64,000 nt of DNA from Plesiocystis pacifica SIR-1 (GCF_000170895.1 NZ_ABCS01000014.1:1-64000); one strand, 5' to 3'; positions 1 through 10,810 are shown, numbered from the stretch's first letter. Notes: generated by a model not told the origin, from the letters alone. Numbers and translations are program-made.

Positions 1-756
1 ACGACTCGCGCCTCGAGCAGCTCGGCACCCGCGGCGCGGGGGCTGGCCCGGACCATGGGCAAGCGCCAGCTCGCCGATCGACTCCTGGGCATGCGCCCCC
101 AGGACGGGCACTCGGCCGAGCTCGAGCTCGCGGCCAAGGTCGAGCTCGCGGCCCTGCGCCCGGTCAGCTCGGCCCGCTCGATGTCCGTGGGCGACAACCA
201 CTTCATGCACGGCGAGCTGTCCCGGGCGCGCGAGGCCTACGAGAACGCGCGGCGCCGGGCCAAGAGCGAGCGCGACCTCGACGAGGAGCTGCGCCAGCTG
301 TGCAACCTGTCCCGGGTGGCGAGCAAGCTCGGCCACTACGAGTCGGCCCTCAACTACTGCCGCGAGGGCCTGGAGCTGGTCGGCTCGCGGCGCACCGTCG
401 AGCGCGTGGGGCTGTGGGCCCAGGCCGCCGAGACCCACTGCGCGGCGGGCTTCCTGGACCGCGCCTGGGGCGAGCTCCGCGTCTTTCGTGGACCGTCCGA
501 CCCTACTGGGGCTGGATGTCGCAGAAGTCCTCGGGCTTGGTCCAGTCGATCATCTGCGACCAGAACTTCTCGACGTCCGCGTAGCCCTGCCAGTCCGTGT
601 CGAAGGTCAGCCACTCGTCGCCCCACACGACGATGCGTCCGCCCTCGCCCGAGGTCTGGTGGGCCAGACCCGCGTCGCCGGCGGGCACGGTCGCGAAGAT
701 CTCGCTGGTCCCCATGTTGCCAACGTCCACGGGCAGCATGCCGCCAGCGTAGTTGA
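1..756 (+). CDS. TPR-repeat protein, 5' partial and 3' disrupted
   Basis: The reading frame is open from the first base, so this is the 3' part of a larger gene; the internal ATG at 55 has no special support. Residues up to about position 485 form helical TPR-like repeats typical of regulatory TPR proteins, for example around GELSRAREAYENARR and LGHYESALNYCREG. After about 485 the protein becomes Arg/Ser/Pro-rich nonsense, because the frame runs through the antisense of the lipoprotein gene that ends at 503. No stop codon occurs near the end of the TPR region in any + frame. The gene has therefore lost its natural 3' end by deletion or rearrangement, or the assembly is chimeric here. TPR proteins mediate protein-protein contacts; no specific role can be inferred. 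Confidence 0.55.
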   Translation, partial: TTRASSSSAPAARGLARTMGKRQLADRLLGMRPQDGHSAELELAAKVELAALRPVSSARSMSVGDNHFMHGELSRAREAYENARRRAKSERDLDEELRQLCNLSRVASKLGHYESALNYCREGLELVGSRRTVERVGLWAQAAETHCAAGFLDRAWGELRVFRGPSDPTGAGCRRSPRAWSSRSSATRTSRRPRSPASPCRRSATRRPTRRCVRPRPRSGGPDPRRRRARSRRSRWSPCCQRPRAACRQRS

Positions 757-1672
757 CGTCGAGGACCTCTTCGGAGATGGGGTGGTCCTGGTCGAAGGTC
801 GGGATCCCCTGGAAGTTGATGTAGCCGCCCTGGTACTCGAGGCCGAAGGGAGAGAGTACGCTGTTGGCTCGGTCGCGCTCGGGGGCGGGGTTGTTGTTGT
901 CGAAGTTGTAGCCGATCAGCGTAATCATCCCGAAGCCGTTGGCCACGTAGTCGGCCACGGCCTGGGCCTCCTCGGGGCTCAGGCTCCGGCGGATGCGATC
1001 GATGATCAGCACGTCGTAGGTCGCGAGCAGCTCGTCGGTGACGATGCCCGGGTTGTTCTGCAGGAAGGTCCGCGTGACCGTGGTGCCCTGATCCTCGAGC
1101 CAGGCCTCGAAGTTGGCCGTGGGCTGGAAGCCCGTGGTCCCGAGGATGCCGACGTTGAGGCAGTCGCAAAAACCGTCCATGCCCTCGTCGATGTTGTCGA
1201 CGAGGCCGTCGCAGTCGTTGTCGATGTTGTCGCAGGTGACCTCGGGGTCCTCGGTCGGGACGCAGTCGTTCCCGGTCTCCGTCGAGCTCTCCTCGCCGGT
1301 CTCGGTCTCCTCGCCGGTCTCGGTCTCCTCGCCGCTGGTCTCGGTGTCGGTCTCGCCGCTGCTGTCCGTCTCGGTGCTGTCGGTGCTGTCCGTCTCGGTG
1401 CTGTCCGCCTCGGTGCTGTCCGTGTCCGTCTCCGTGCCCTCGGTGCTGTCGGTCTCCGTCCCGGTCCCGGTCCCGGTCTCCGTGTCGCCGGCGCTCGTGT
1501 CGGAGCTGCCCACCTCGTCGTCCGAGCTCCCCGTGTCCTGAGCGGTGTCACCGGCCTCGGAGCCCTGGTCGTCGCCGCAGCCCGCGAGCGCGATGCACAG
1601 TCCGAGGGTCGAAGAGGCGAAGAGTCGGGCAGTCGCCTGAGTCATGGTCATGGTCATGGTCATGGTGTTCAT
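503..1672 (-). CDS. Lipoprotein with acidic Thr/Glu linker, MopE-like motif and ThuA/GATase-like domain
   Basis: 389 residues. The N-terminus opens with a Met-Thr repeat from four tandem ATGACC/ATGACT hexamers. A hydrophobic segment ending in a lipobox (LAGC) follows, so it is probably an exported lipoprotein. Residues of roughly 40-135 are a low-complexity Asp/Thr/Glu/Ser/Gly linker. Next comes a Cys/Asp motif (CDNIDNDCDG) of the MopE-like, probably metal-binding type, then a domain of about 220 residues beginning VGILGTTGF. That domain resembles ThuA or class I glutamine-amidotransferase-like Rossmann folds (LLATYDVLIIDR, NGFGMITLIG). I see no catalytic Cys/His pair, so enzymatic activity is not claimed. 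Five in-frame ATGs lie within the first ten codons; the first (1672) is annotated. It converges on the broken TPR gene. Confidence 0.8.
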   Translation of the reverse strand: MNTMTMTMTMTQATARLFASSTLGLCIALAGCGDDQGSEAGDTAQDTGSSDDEVGSSDTSAGDTETGTGTGTETDSTEGTETDTDSTEADSTETDSTDSTETDSSGETDTETSGEETETGEETETGEESSTETGNDCVPTEDPEVTCDNIDNDCDGLVDNIDEGMDGFCDCLNVGILGTTGFQPTANFEAWLEDQGTTVTRTFLQNNPGIVTDELLATYDVLIIDRIRRSLSPEEAQAVADYVANGFGMITLIGYNFDNNNPAPERDRANSVLSPFGLEYQGGYINFQGIPTFDQDHPISEEVLDVNYAGGMLPVDVGNMGTSEIFATVPAGDAGLAHQTSGEGGRIVVWGDEWLTFDTDWQGYADVEKFWSQMIDWTKPEDFCDIQPQ

Positions 1673-1807
1673 GGGTCTGAAATCTAGAGTTTCCGGAGGC
1701 CTGGTCCGGTTGCCGAGGGTACCAGTGAGCATGCCCACGGGAGCCTCCCCGCGTCCTTCCCGCGGGCGCCCTTGGTGGAGCGGGCGCCCGCGCAAAGCTG
1801 TGAGACG

Positions 1808-2500
1808 ATGGCTCCGCGGGTGGATGACGACTTCGAGCTGCTGATGGCCTGGCACGGCGGGGACCAAAACGCCGGCAACGCCCTCGTCCGTCGGCACTTC
1901 ACACGCATTTACCGCTTCTTTCGCATCAAGCTCGATGACGCCGCCGAGGATCTCACCCAACAAGTCATGCTCGCGGCCCTCGAGAGCGCCGAGCGCCTGA
2001 CCCGCGGCGCGAGCTTCCAGGCTTATTTGTTTGGCATCGCACGACGCCAGCTGATGCTCCACCTGCGCAAGCGCTACCGCGCGGCGAAGGTCTTCGACCC
2101 GGACGCGGCCTCCATCCAGGACATCGTGCGCTCGGGGGACTCGCCCAGCCGCGTGGTCGCGGCGCGCCGAGAGCAGCTCTTGCTCGCCGCCGGCCTGCGC
2201 GAGCTGCCCCTCGAGCTGCAGATCACCCTCGAGCTGTTCTACTGGGAGCAGCTCAGCGTCGCCGACATCGCCGCGGTCACCGAGGTCGCCCCGGGCACGG
2301 TCAAGAGCCGGCTCAGCCGCGCCCGCGGGATCCTCGAGGCCTGGCTCGCGGAGCGAGAGCCCGCCGACGATGACCGCGAGGCCCCGCCCTTCGAGTCCTG
2401 GCTCGAGAGCGTCCAGGCTCACTTCGAAGACGAGGCGCCCGAGGGCTCGATCCGCCAGGCCTCCGACGAGGCCGAGGACGACGCGGCCTCGACGAGCTGA
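1808..2500 (+). CDS. RNA polymerase sigma factor, ECF type
   Basis: 230 residues. The N-terminal half matches sigma region 2 (DDFELLMAWHGGD, FTRIYRFF, AAEDLTQQVML, FQAYLFGIARRQL). The C-terminal half matches region 4, with a helix-turn-helix (LSVADIAAVTEVAPGTVKSRLSRAR). A tail of about 45 acidic residues follows. The ATG at 1808 is preferred over an in-frame codon at 1772 because region 2 begins right after it. The protein should redirect RNA polymerase to a private promoter set. No anti-sigma factor gene is adjacent. Instead the gene converges on a membrane Ser/Thr kinase and the two coding ends overlap by 82 bp, suggesting (inference) a kinase-linked regulatory pair. Confidence 0.9.
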   Translation: MAPRVDDDFELLMAWHGGDQNAGNALVRRHFTRIYRFFRIKLDDAAEDLTQQVMLAALESAERLTRGASFQAYLFGIARRQLMLHLRKRYRAAKVFDPDAASIQDIVRSGDSPSRVVAARREQLLLAAGLRELPLELQITLELFYWEQLSVADIAAVTEVAPGTVKSRLSRARGILEAWLAEREPADDDREAPPFESWLESVQAHFEDEAPEGSIRQASDEAEDDAASTS

Positions 2501-4887
2501 GCGTACTCGAGCTCGAGCTCGCGGCGCTCGATGAAGAAGGGGAAGAGCTCGTCGGGCAGGGCGATCATGGCGGCGTACTCCTCGACGCGCCCCGCCTGAT
2601 CGCCCCGGTGCTCGTGGATCTGAGCGGCGATCATCCGCGACACGAACTCGCGCTGGGTCGAGGTGCCCACGACGATGGCGAGGGCCTGGCGGATGAGCTC
2701 CAGAGCCTCCTCGTGGCGCCCCTGGGCGTCGCGGATCAGCGCCATGTTGTTGTAGCAGGCCGCGACCAGCGGGTGCTCCTCCCCCAAGCTCTCCCGGCGC
2801 AGCGCGAGGGAGCGCTCGGCGTGGGTCCACGCCGGGCCCATCTCGTCCAGGGACATGTAGGCGTTGGCGATATGGTTGAGGGTCTGAGCGACGGCCGGGT
2901 CGCGCTCGCCGTAGAGCGCCCGCTGGAGCTCGACGGCCCGCTCGTACTCGACGATCGAGGCGCGGTAGTCACCCTGGGCCGAGCGCAGCCCCCCGAGGTT
3001 GTGCAGGTAGATGGCCTCGAGGCGGCGATCCTCGCCGAGGGCGTCGAGGGCCGCCCGAGCCAGGCGCAGCCACACCTCGCCGCGCTCGGGCTCGTGGCGC
3101 TCCACCCCCCGGACCCACGCGAGGGTCAGCCAGGCTTCGGCGGCGAGGCGCTCGTCGCGGGCAGCCTCGGCCGAGACCAGCGCGTCGACGAGGGCCGCCT
3201 CCGCGCCCTCGAAGGCTCCGCGACCGGCCATCGCCTCCCCCCGGCGCAGCGCCGCGGCCCCGCGCAGCGGGCCATGGTCGAGGCGCTCGGCCTCGTCCTC
3301 CACCGCGCTGGCGAGGGTCAGGCCGTCGTCGTAGCGCCCCGCCGCGACCAGGATCTTCGCCTCGGCCAGTCCGCCGAAGCCTGCCTCGATCTCCGCCCGG
3401 GCCAGGGGGTCCCGGGGGAGCCGCGCCCGCGAGCCGAGGGCGTCGAGGTCCTCGCAGGCCCCCAACCAACCCAGCGCGCCCACGGCCGAGACCGCGTTCT
3501 CGACGACCTCCGTGTCGGACTCGAGCAGCGTGTCGACGACGATGCCGACCTCCCGCAGGTGGCGATCGAGGCAGGCCATGCGCAGATCGAGGATCGCCTC
3601 GGACTGCTCCGCCCGGACCCGCGTGGCCTCGCACGCGTCGCGGTGCTGCGCCGACCACCGCGCCACGTAGTCGTCGAGCTCGCGGGTCACGGCGTCGGCG
3701 GTGGTCTCCGCGTAGCTCACCCCAGAGGCGCGCAGGCGGGCCCCGACGGCCTCGCGCCGCTCGAGGTTCCACACCGTCTGGGCCCGGGTCGCCCCGCCCG
3801 AGCACTGCAGCGCCTGCTCTCGGGCCTGGCTGCGCTCGAGGGCCACGGTCCCCAAGACGGCGCCGCCGAGGAGCAGCACCCCCGCCCCCACCACGATCGC
3901 CAGGCGCGCCCGCCAGTCGAGCGCCCCCGAGCGCCGCTCGAGCTCGGCGAGGGCCGCCTCCATGGACGGGAAGCGCTCCTCGGGGCGCAGCGCCAGGCAG
4001 CGCCGCAGCGCCGCCTCTTGCTGGGCCGAGAGCAGCTCCCCGAGCGCCCCGATCCACCTCCCCTCGCGCTTGCTCGCGGCGATGGCCTCGACGCCGCCGG
4101 TGAAGGGTCGCGCCCCCGTGAGCGCCTCGTAGAGCGCCACGCCGAAGCTGTACTGATCGCTCGCCGCCGTGATCGGGCTGCCCGCGTGCTGCTCCGGCGA
4201 CATGTACAGCGGCGTCCCGACGACTCTCCGCTTGCGCGCCCGCCCGCGGCCCCGGCCCAGCTGCGCGAGGCCAAAGTCCAGCACGCACACGCGCCCGTCG
4301 AGGCCCACGCGGACGTTCGCCGGCTTGAAGTCGCGGTGGACCACGCCGGCCTCGTGGGCCGCGGCCAGGCCTCGACCGGCGGCGACGAAGACCTCGAGGA
4401 TCGCCCGCGAGCTGCGCGGGCGCTCCTCCATCCACTCGCGCAGATCCTGACCCTCGATCAGCTCCATGACCACGTACACGCCCCGGCCAGGGATGCCCCG
4501 GAGCCGCTCGTCGAGCGCCTCCACGGCGAGGTCGTGCTCGTCGTAAAAGCCGCAGTCGAACACCGCGACGACGTTGGTGTGAGTAATCCGCGCGATGGCT
4601 CGCGCTTCGCGCAGCGCCGCGGCGTCCCGGGCTCGGTCACGCGCGCGCCGGACCTCGAGCAGCTTGATCGCGACCTTGCGATCGAGGCGCGGGTCGTAGG
4701 CGCGGTAGACCACCCCGCCGCTCCCCGCCCCGCAGCGATCCAAGAGCACGTAGCGACCCAGGGTGACGGGCTTGGGGGCGCGCGCGAACAGCTGCTCTTC
4801 GATTCGCCCGAGGGCCTGGCGCGCCTCGAAGGCGTCGACCCGCGCGGCCTCTCGCATCTGCGCCTCGAAGCTCTCCTCCGCCTCCAT
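2419..4887 (-). CDS. Membrane Ser/Thr protein kinase with TPR-rich sensor domain
   Basis: 822 residues. An N-terminal Hanks-type kinase has a Gly-rich loop (CGAGSGGVVY), catalytic Lys75 in VAIK, HRDFKPAN (Asp186), DFG (Asp204) and GTPLYMSPEQ, so all catalytic residues are present. One transmembrane helix (LAIVVGAGVLLLGGAVLG, about 328-350) follows. The roughly 470-residue C-terminal region carries tandem TPRs (for example YRASIVEYERAVELQRAL and GRHEEALELIRQAL). The start at 4887 is chosen because upstream in-frame Met residues lie in non-homologous sequence. Myxobacterial kinases of this layout phosphorylate cytosolic regulators, with the C-terminal repeats acting as a sensing or docking surface. 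The 3' end overlaps the sigma factor gene tail-to-tail. Ligand and substrate are unknown. Confidence 0.93.
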   Translation of the reverse strand: MEAEESFEAQMREAARVDAFEARQALGRIEEQLFARAPKPVTLGRYVLLDRCGAGSGGVVYRAYDPRLDRKVAIKLLEVRRARDRARDAAALREARAIARITHTNVVAVFDCGFYDEHDLAVEALDERLRGIPGRGVYVVMELIEGQDLREWMEERPRSSRAILEVFVAAGRGLAAAHEAGVVHRDFKPANVRVGLDGRVCVLDFGLAQLGRGRGRARKRRVVGTPLYMSPEQHAGSPITAASDQYSFGVALYEALTGARPFTGGVEAIAASKREGRWIGALGELLSAQQEAALRRCLALRPEERFPSMEAALAELERRSGALDWRARLAIVVGAGVLLLGGAVLGTVALERSQAREQALQCSGGATRAQTVWNLERREAVGARLRASGVSYAETTADAVTRELDDYVARWSAQHRDACEATRVRAEQSEAILDLRMACLDRHLREVGIVVDTLLESDTEVVENAVSAVGALGWLGACEDLDALGSRARLPRDPLARAEIEAGFGGLAEAKILVAAGRYDDGLTLASAVEDEAERLDHGPLRGAAALRRGEAMAGRGAFEGAEAALVDALVSAEAARDERLAAEAWLTLAWVRGVERHEPERGEVWLRLARAALDALGEDRRLEAIYLHNLGGLRSAQGDYRASIVEYERAVELQRALYGERDPAVAQTLNHIANAYMSLDEMGPAWTHAERSLALRRESLGEEHPLVAACYNNMALIRDAQGRHEEALELIRQALAIVVGTSTQREFVSRMIAAQIHEHRGDQAGRVEEYAAMIALPDELFPFFIERRELELEYAQLVEAASSSASSEAWRIEPSGASSSK

Positions 4888-4921
4888 GGCGGACCATGGT
4901 AGCGCACAGCCCAAATGCGAA

Positions 4922-4973
4922 GACCCAGACACGAAGACGTGCCTGGGTCCCGTCCGCGGGGCCTAGTGGCCCC
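4922..4973 (-). terminator. Two adjacent hairpins between a lipoprotein gene and the kinase gene
   Basis: The first inverted repeat has arms at 4922-4932 and 4939-4949 (GACCCAG..CAC against GTG..CTGGGTC, one mismatch). The second is GGGGCC-TAGT-GGCCCC at 4958-4973. Both lie just after the stop of the 4985-5467 gene in its transcription direction and before the kinase start. No T-tract is visible, so intrinsic termination is plausible but unproven. Confidence 0.5.
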
Positions 4974-4984
4974 GAGCGTGGGCG

Positions 4985-5467
4985 CTACTTCATGCCCTTG
5001 TCTTCGATCTTGCTGATCTTGCCGTCGGTCCAGCACACGCCGTAGGTGCGCACGGTGATGCCGGCCTTGGCCTCGAAGTCGAAGCAGCCGTCCTTGCCGG
5101 CGACGACCTTGGGCTCGGACAGGGTGTACATGCCCATGTCGTCGTCGGCGATCTCCTCGTTGGCGCCGAACTCCTTGAGCGCGGCGGACACGGCAGCGTC
5201 GGAGCCGTCGAACTTGGCGAGGAAGTTCTTCATCTCCTCGGAGACCTCGACGGCGGGGGCGGCGTCCTCGGCGGGCTTCTCCTCGGCGGGCTTCTCCTCG
5301 CCAGCCTTGTCGTCAGCCTTATCCTTGTCGTCGGCCTTGTCGTCGGCTTTGTCCTCGGTCTTGGCGCCGTCGGCCTTGTCGCCGGAGTCGCACGCCGTCA
5401 CGCCGAGGGCGAGGGCGAAGGAGAGCGTGAGCGTGGAGAGGGTGCGGGTGATCTTGGTGGTGGTCAT
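4985..5467 (-). CDS. Small lipoprotein with Lys/Asp/Glu-rich linker
   Basis: 160 residues. A signal peptide ends in a lipobox (GVTAC). About 50 residues of Lys/Asp/Glu/Ala repeats (DKADDKADDKDKADDK, EEKPAEEKPAE) follow. A C-terminal domain of about 85 residues contains two Cys (GCFDFEAK, YGVCWTDGK) and could hold a disulfide. I do not recognise the family. The charged linker probably spaces the domain from the membrane or peptidoglycan. The ATG at 5467 directly precedes a good signal peptide. It is probably monocistronic, with hairpins after its stop. Confidence 0.75.
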   Translation of the reverse strand: MTTTKITRTLSTLTLSFALALGVTACDSGDKADGAKTEDKADDKADDKDKADDKAGEEKPAEEKPAEDAAPAVEVSEEMKNFLAKFDGSDAAVSAALKEFGANEEIADDDMGMYTLSEPKVVAGKDGCFDFEAKAGITVRTYGVCWTDGKISKIEDKGMK

Positions 5468-5662
5468 GAGTCGAACTCGCTCTTGGTGCGGTGTGTCCGC
5501 GTTGTACAGGAAGTCTGTTGCCGCGCCAACGCCTTCACTGCGCAACACGACGACACGGCGTCGGTGATCGACCAACGACATGGGTGGTTCACCAACACCA
5601 TAGGTGCGGATCCTCCATGTCCGTGGTCCTTCGTCCATTTGGAAACGTCGCATACTCCCAAG
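5468..5662. other. Divergent intergenic region, small lipoprotein / thiolase
   Basis: A 195-bp region with noticeably lower GC than its surroundings. It should hold the promoters of the leftward lipoprotein gene and the rightward thiolase. The thiolase frame stays open back to 5483, but that upstream translation has no thiolase character. No clear operator or convincing -35/-10 pair could be picked by eye. Confidence 0.4.
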
Positions 5663-6847
5663 GTGCGATTCGACAAGGCTTTCCTGCCCGCTGGTGGCTA
5701 CTGGTCCACGCCCTTTTGCAAATGGGGTGGCAACTTCTCGACCCTCCATCCCCTGAAATTCGCGGCCGAAATTGCCCGCAAGGCCCTCGCTGACCGGCAG
5801 GTCGACGCCAGGGAGCTCGAGGAGCTCGTGCTCGGCTACACCATCCCGTCCAAGGACTGCTTTTACGGCGGGCCGTGGGTCGCCGGCATGGTCGGCGCCG
5901 AGGGCCTGACCGGGGCCATCATCTCCCAGGCCTGCGCCACCGGTGCCGCCGCCCTCGCCCACGCTGGCGGCAAGGTCCAGTGCGGCGACAACGAGGCGAC
6001 CCTCGTCGTGCTCGCCGACAAGACCTCCAACGGGCCGCACCTGGTCTACCCCAACCCCATGGGCCCGGGGGGCAAGCCAGACTCCGAGGACTGGGTGTGG
6101 GACTCCTTCTCCCGCGACCCCTGGGCCAAGGGCTCGATGCTCCAGACCGCCGAGAACGTCGCCAAGGAGGCCGGCATCTCCCGCGAGGAGCAGGACGCCC
6201 TCACGGTCACGCGCTACGAGCAGTACGTCGCCGGCCGCGACGCCAAATTCCACGAGCGCTACATGGTCCCCGTCGAGGTCAAGCCCGGGCGCAAGGTCAT
6301 CGCCACCGTCGACTTCGACGAGGGCGTGTTCGCGACCACCGCCGAGGGCCTCGCCAAGCTGCGCCCCGCCATGGGCCCCGAGGGCACCGTGACCTTCGGC
6401 AGCCAGACCCACCCCGCCGACGGCAACGCCGGCCTGCTGGTCTGCTCCAAGGAGCGCGCCGCTCGCTACTCCCGCGACGGCGAGCCCGTGCAGCTGCTCA
6501 GCTACGCCCAGGCCCGGGTCGAGAAGGGCTTCATGGCCAAGGCCGTCGTGCCCGCGGCCCGCAAGGCCCTCGCCGAGGCCGGCGTCGGCATCGGCGACGT
6601 GAAGGTCATCAAGACCCACAACCCCTTCGCCGTCAACGACGTCTACTTCGCCAAGCACATGGAGCTCGAGGTCGCCAGCTTCAACAACAACGGCTGCTCG
6701 CTGATCTACGGCCACCCGCAGGCGCCCACCGGCGCGCGGCTGATCATCGAGGGCGTCGAGGAGGCGCGCCAGGCCGGCGGCGGCTACGTGCTGTTCGCTG
6801 GCTGCGCCGCGGGCGATACGGCTGCGGCCATGGTCCTGAAGGTCTGA
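5663..6847 (+). CDS. Thiolase-family acetyl-CoA acyltransferase
   Basis: 394 residues from a GTG at 5663, the usual thiolase length. Starting here gives RFDKAFLPAGGYWS, which resembles the N-terminus I recall for this subgroup. Motifs include the acyl-accepting Cys in SQACATG, the His in HNPFAVND, the loop NNNGCSLIYGHPQAPTGAR and the second catalytic Cys in GCAAGDTAAAM. Thiolases condense or cleave acyl-CoAs in beta-oxidation or acetoacetyl-CoA synthesis; direction and chain length cannot be read from sequence. No fatty-acid genes flank it, so it appears to stand alone. The ribosome binding site is weak. Confidence 0.9.
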   Translation: MRFDKAFLPAGGYWSTPFCKWGGNFSTLHPLKFAAEIARKALADRQVDARELEELVLGYTIPSKDCFYGGPWVAGMVGAEGLTGAIISQACATGAAALAHAGGKVQCGDNEATLVVLADKTSNGPHLVYPNPMGPGGKPDSEDWVWDSFSRDPWAKGSMLQTAENVAKEAGISREEQDALTVTRYEQYVAGRDAKFHERYMVPVEVKPGRKVIATVDFDEGVFATTAEGLAKLRPAMGPEGTVTFGSQTHPADGNAGLLVCSKERAARYSRDGEPVQLLSYAQARVEKGFMAKAVVPAARKALAEAGVGIGDVKVIKTHNPFAVNDVYFAKHMELEVASFNNNGCSLIYGHPQAPTGARLIIEGVEEARQAGGGYVLFAGCAAGDTAAAMVLKV

Positions 6848-6865
6848 GCGCTGCGGCTCCCTCCT

Positions 6866-6901
6866 CGGTCCGTGACGAGCCACGCTGCGCGTCACGGACC
6901 G
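6866..6901 (+). terminator. Perfect 12-bp hairpin after the thiolase gene
   Basis: The arms 6866-6877 (CGGTCCGTGACG) and 6890-6901 (CGTCACGGACCG) are perfectly complementary around a 12-nt loop. The hairpin starts 19 nt after the thiolase stop and sits just upstream of the next start. There is no T-tract. It could be a terminator or a processing or regulatory hairpin for the downstream gene. Confidence 0.55.
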
Positions 6902-6931
6902 AGAGTCCCAGCGAGTGCGCTACTGTGCACC

Positions 6932-7921
6932 ATGGTCTCGTCGCGCTGGTGTTGGTCCGTGGCCCTGTTGCTGTCTGGCTCGTGCTTTGGGGCCGCGGGC
7001 TGCGGCGCGGAGCCGGGCGACGACGGGGGCGACGAGGGCGACAGCCAGGCAGACACGGGCAGCGACGAAGACGCAGAAGAAGCAGGCGAGACCGGAGAGC
7101 CCCCTCCCGGCGCCATCGAAGACGGGCGCGGGGTCTACCCCGACGTCCCCCACATCATCGCCTTCGGCGACGTCCACGGGGACTTCGTCGCCATGGCCGA
7201 GGTGCTGCTCGGCGCGGGCATCGTCGACGATGAGGGGCACTGGATCGCGGGAGAGACCTGGGTGGTCCAAGTCGGAGACCAGCTCGACCGCGGCTACCAG
7301 GAAGAGGAGATCATGAACCTCTTCGAGCAGCTGCGCGTCGAGGCAGCCGAGGCTGGAGGGCGCTTTTTGGCCCTCAACGGCAACCACGAGATCATGCAGG
7401 CCGAGGGCCGCATGGACTACGTCTTCGACCTCGAGGCCTTCGGCGGCCTCGAGGCCCGGGTCGAAGCCTTCGCCCCCGGCGGAGAGTGGGCCCTGGTCCT
7501 GGCCAAGCGCAACGTGATCGTCAAGGTCGGGCGCACGGTCTTCGTGCACGGGGGAGCGCTCCCCGAGCACGCGGCCTTGGGCATCGAGAACATGAACGAC
7601 GCGGCCAAGGCCTGGCTCGTCGGCGACGTCCCCACGCAGCCGGCCCACATCGACGGCAGCGGCTCGATCGTCTGGGACCGCACCTACTCCGACGACGACC
7701 CCGACGAGATCGTCGACAACCGCTGCGAGCTGCTGACCGCCGCGCTCGCGGCCATGGACGCCGATCGCATCGTCGTCGCGCACACCATCCAGCCGGGCAT
7801 CAACGCGATCTGTGACGACCGGGCGTGGCGCATCGACACGGGCATGGCCGACTACTACGGCGGCCCGATCGAGGCCCTCGAGATCACCGGCGACGTGGCC
7901 AGCGTGATCCAGATGGAGTGA
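6932..7921 (+). CDS. Calcineurin-like phosphoesterase lipoprotein (Shewanella-like phosphatase type)
   Basis: 329 residues. A signal peptide ends with GAAGC, probably a lipobox, followed by an acidic Asp/Glu/Gly linker of about 40 residues. The catalytic domain has the dimetal signatures in order: FGDVHGD, VGDQLDRG, LNGNHE, a His in VFVHGG and a later His in VVAHTIQPG. PPP-family phosphatases of this type dephosphorylate phosphoproteins, and Shewanella-like members often prefer phosphotyrosine; the substrate here is unknown. The ATG at 6932 is chosen over 6872 because it starts the hydrophobic signal. All metal ligands look intact, so it should be active outside the cytoplasm. Confidence 0.88.
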   Translation: MVSSRWCWSVALLLSGSCFGAAGCGAEPGDDGGDEGDSQADTGSDEDAEEAGETGEPPPGAIEDGRGVYPDVPHIIAFGDVHGDFVAMAEVLLGAGIVDDEGHWIAGETWVVQVGDQLDRGYQEEEIMNLFEQLRVEAAEAGGRFLALNGNHEIMQAEGRMDYVFDLEAFGGLEARVEAFAPGGEWALVLAKRNVIVKVGRTVFVHGGALPEHAALGIENMNDAAKAWLVGDVPTQPAHIDGSGSIVWDRTYSDDDPDEIVDNRCELLTAALAAMDADRIVVAHTIQPGINAICDDRAWRIDTGMADYYGGPIEALEITGDVASVIQME

Positions 7922-8009
7922 GCCGCCTCGCAAAGCATCGAAAGGGCGGCCATTCCGTCCCTCGAGCCGCGCCTTGTTTGCGGTGGCGTTTTGACCGACC
8001 CTCCCGGCG

Positions 8010-9803
<1,794 letters not shown>

Positions 9804-10810
9804 GTCGGCAGGCACACGTCCTCGTCCACGCCGGGCAGCAGCTCCGCGAACGCCCCGAGGCGCACCGCCGGCTCGGCCTCGACCAACAGGTCGACGTTCG
9901 GATCGAGCAGGTTGGGGTCGAGGGGCAGGCAGGCGTTGGGCTCGGCCTGGCCCATGAGCATGAAGGTCGCGAGCGCGTCGACGTCTCCGCCCGCGAGCTC
10001 GGTCAGCTCCTCGGCCCAGTCGAGGGGGTCGCCGATCGAGCCGCCGTCGACCTCGTCGTCCTCGTCAGTCACGACGATCACCCCGAGCAGGGCGTCGGCC
10101 CGCAGGAAGTCGCCGTTGAGGCCGCCCTCGGCCTCGGCGAGGGCGCTGAGCATGGACTCCATGGGCTTCTCCGCCGCGTCCACGTTCAGGCCAACCTCGG
10201 TCAGGCACGTCAGCTCGACCAGCTGCTGGGCGCTGAGCGTGCCGGAGAACTCCACGAAGTCCTCTGCCCCACTCAGGCAAGGCAGGAGATCGAGGCCCAC
10301 GCCGTTGAACAGCGCGTCGCCGCTGCTGATCACCCCGACGTGAAAGCTGACCTCGGGCATGGTCTCGCCCAGGTCGGCGAAGAACTGCGGCAGGGCCAGG
10401 GAGAGCTTGAGCTGCTCGGTGAGCATGGACATCGAGCCGTCGATGACGATGAGCAGATCGATCTCGCCGTAGAGGGAAGGCAGCCCGCCCTCGCCCTCGT
10501 CGCCGCCATCGTTCGCGCCTCCAGACTCGGCCTCGCCGCCGTCCCCAGAGCCGCCGTCTCCGCTGCCGGAGCCACCCTCGCCGTCTCCAGTGCCGCCCTC
10601 GTCGTCTCCGGCGCTCCCCTCCTCGGCTTCGCCCTGGTCTTCGTCGTGGCCCTCGCCGTGGCCATCGTCCTGGGCTTCGTCGCCGCCCGTGTCTTCTTCG
10701 GCGAGGCCAAGCCCCGCCTGTCCGCCCAATTCAGCGTCGAAGGTGCAGGCGGGCGCGGTCATGGCGAGCGTGAGGAGCAAGCTGGGGGGGAGGTATCGGG
10801 TGCGGTTCAT

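Noticed and set aside
5483..5662. Upstream extension of the thiolase frame
   Set aside because: The GTG at 5663 gives the usual thiolase N-terminus and length; the extension has no thiolase character.
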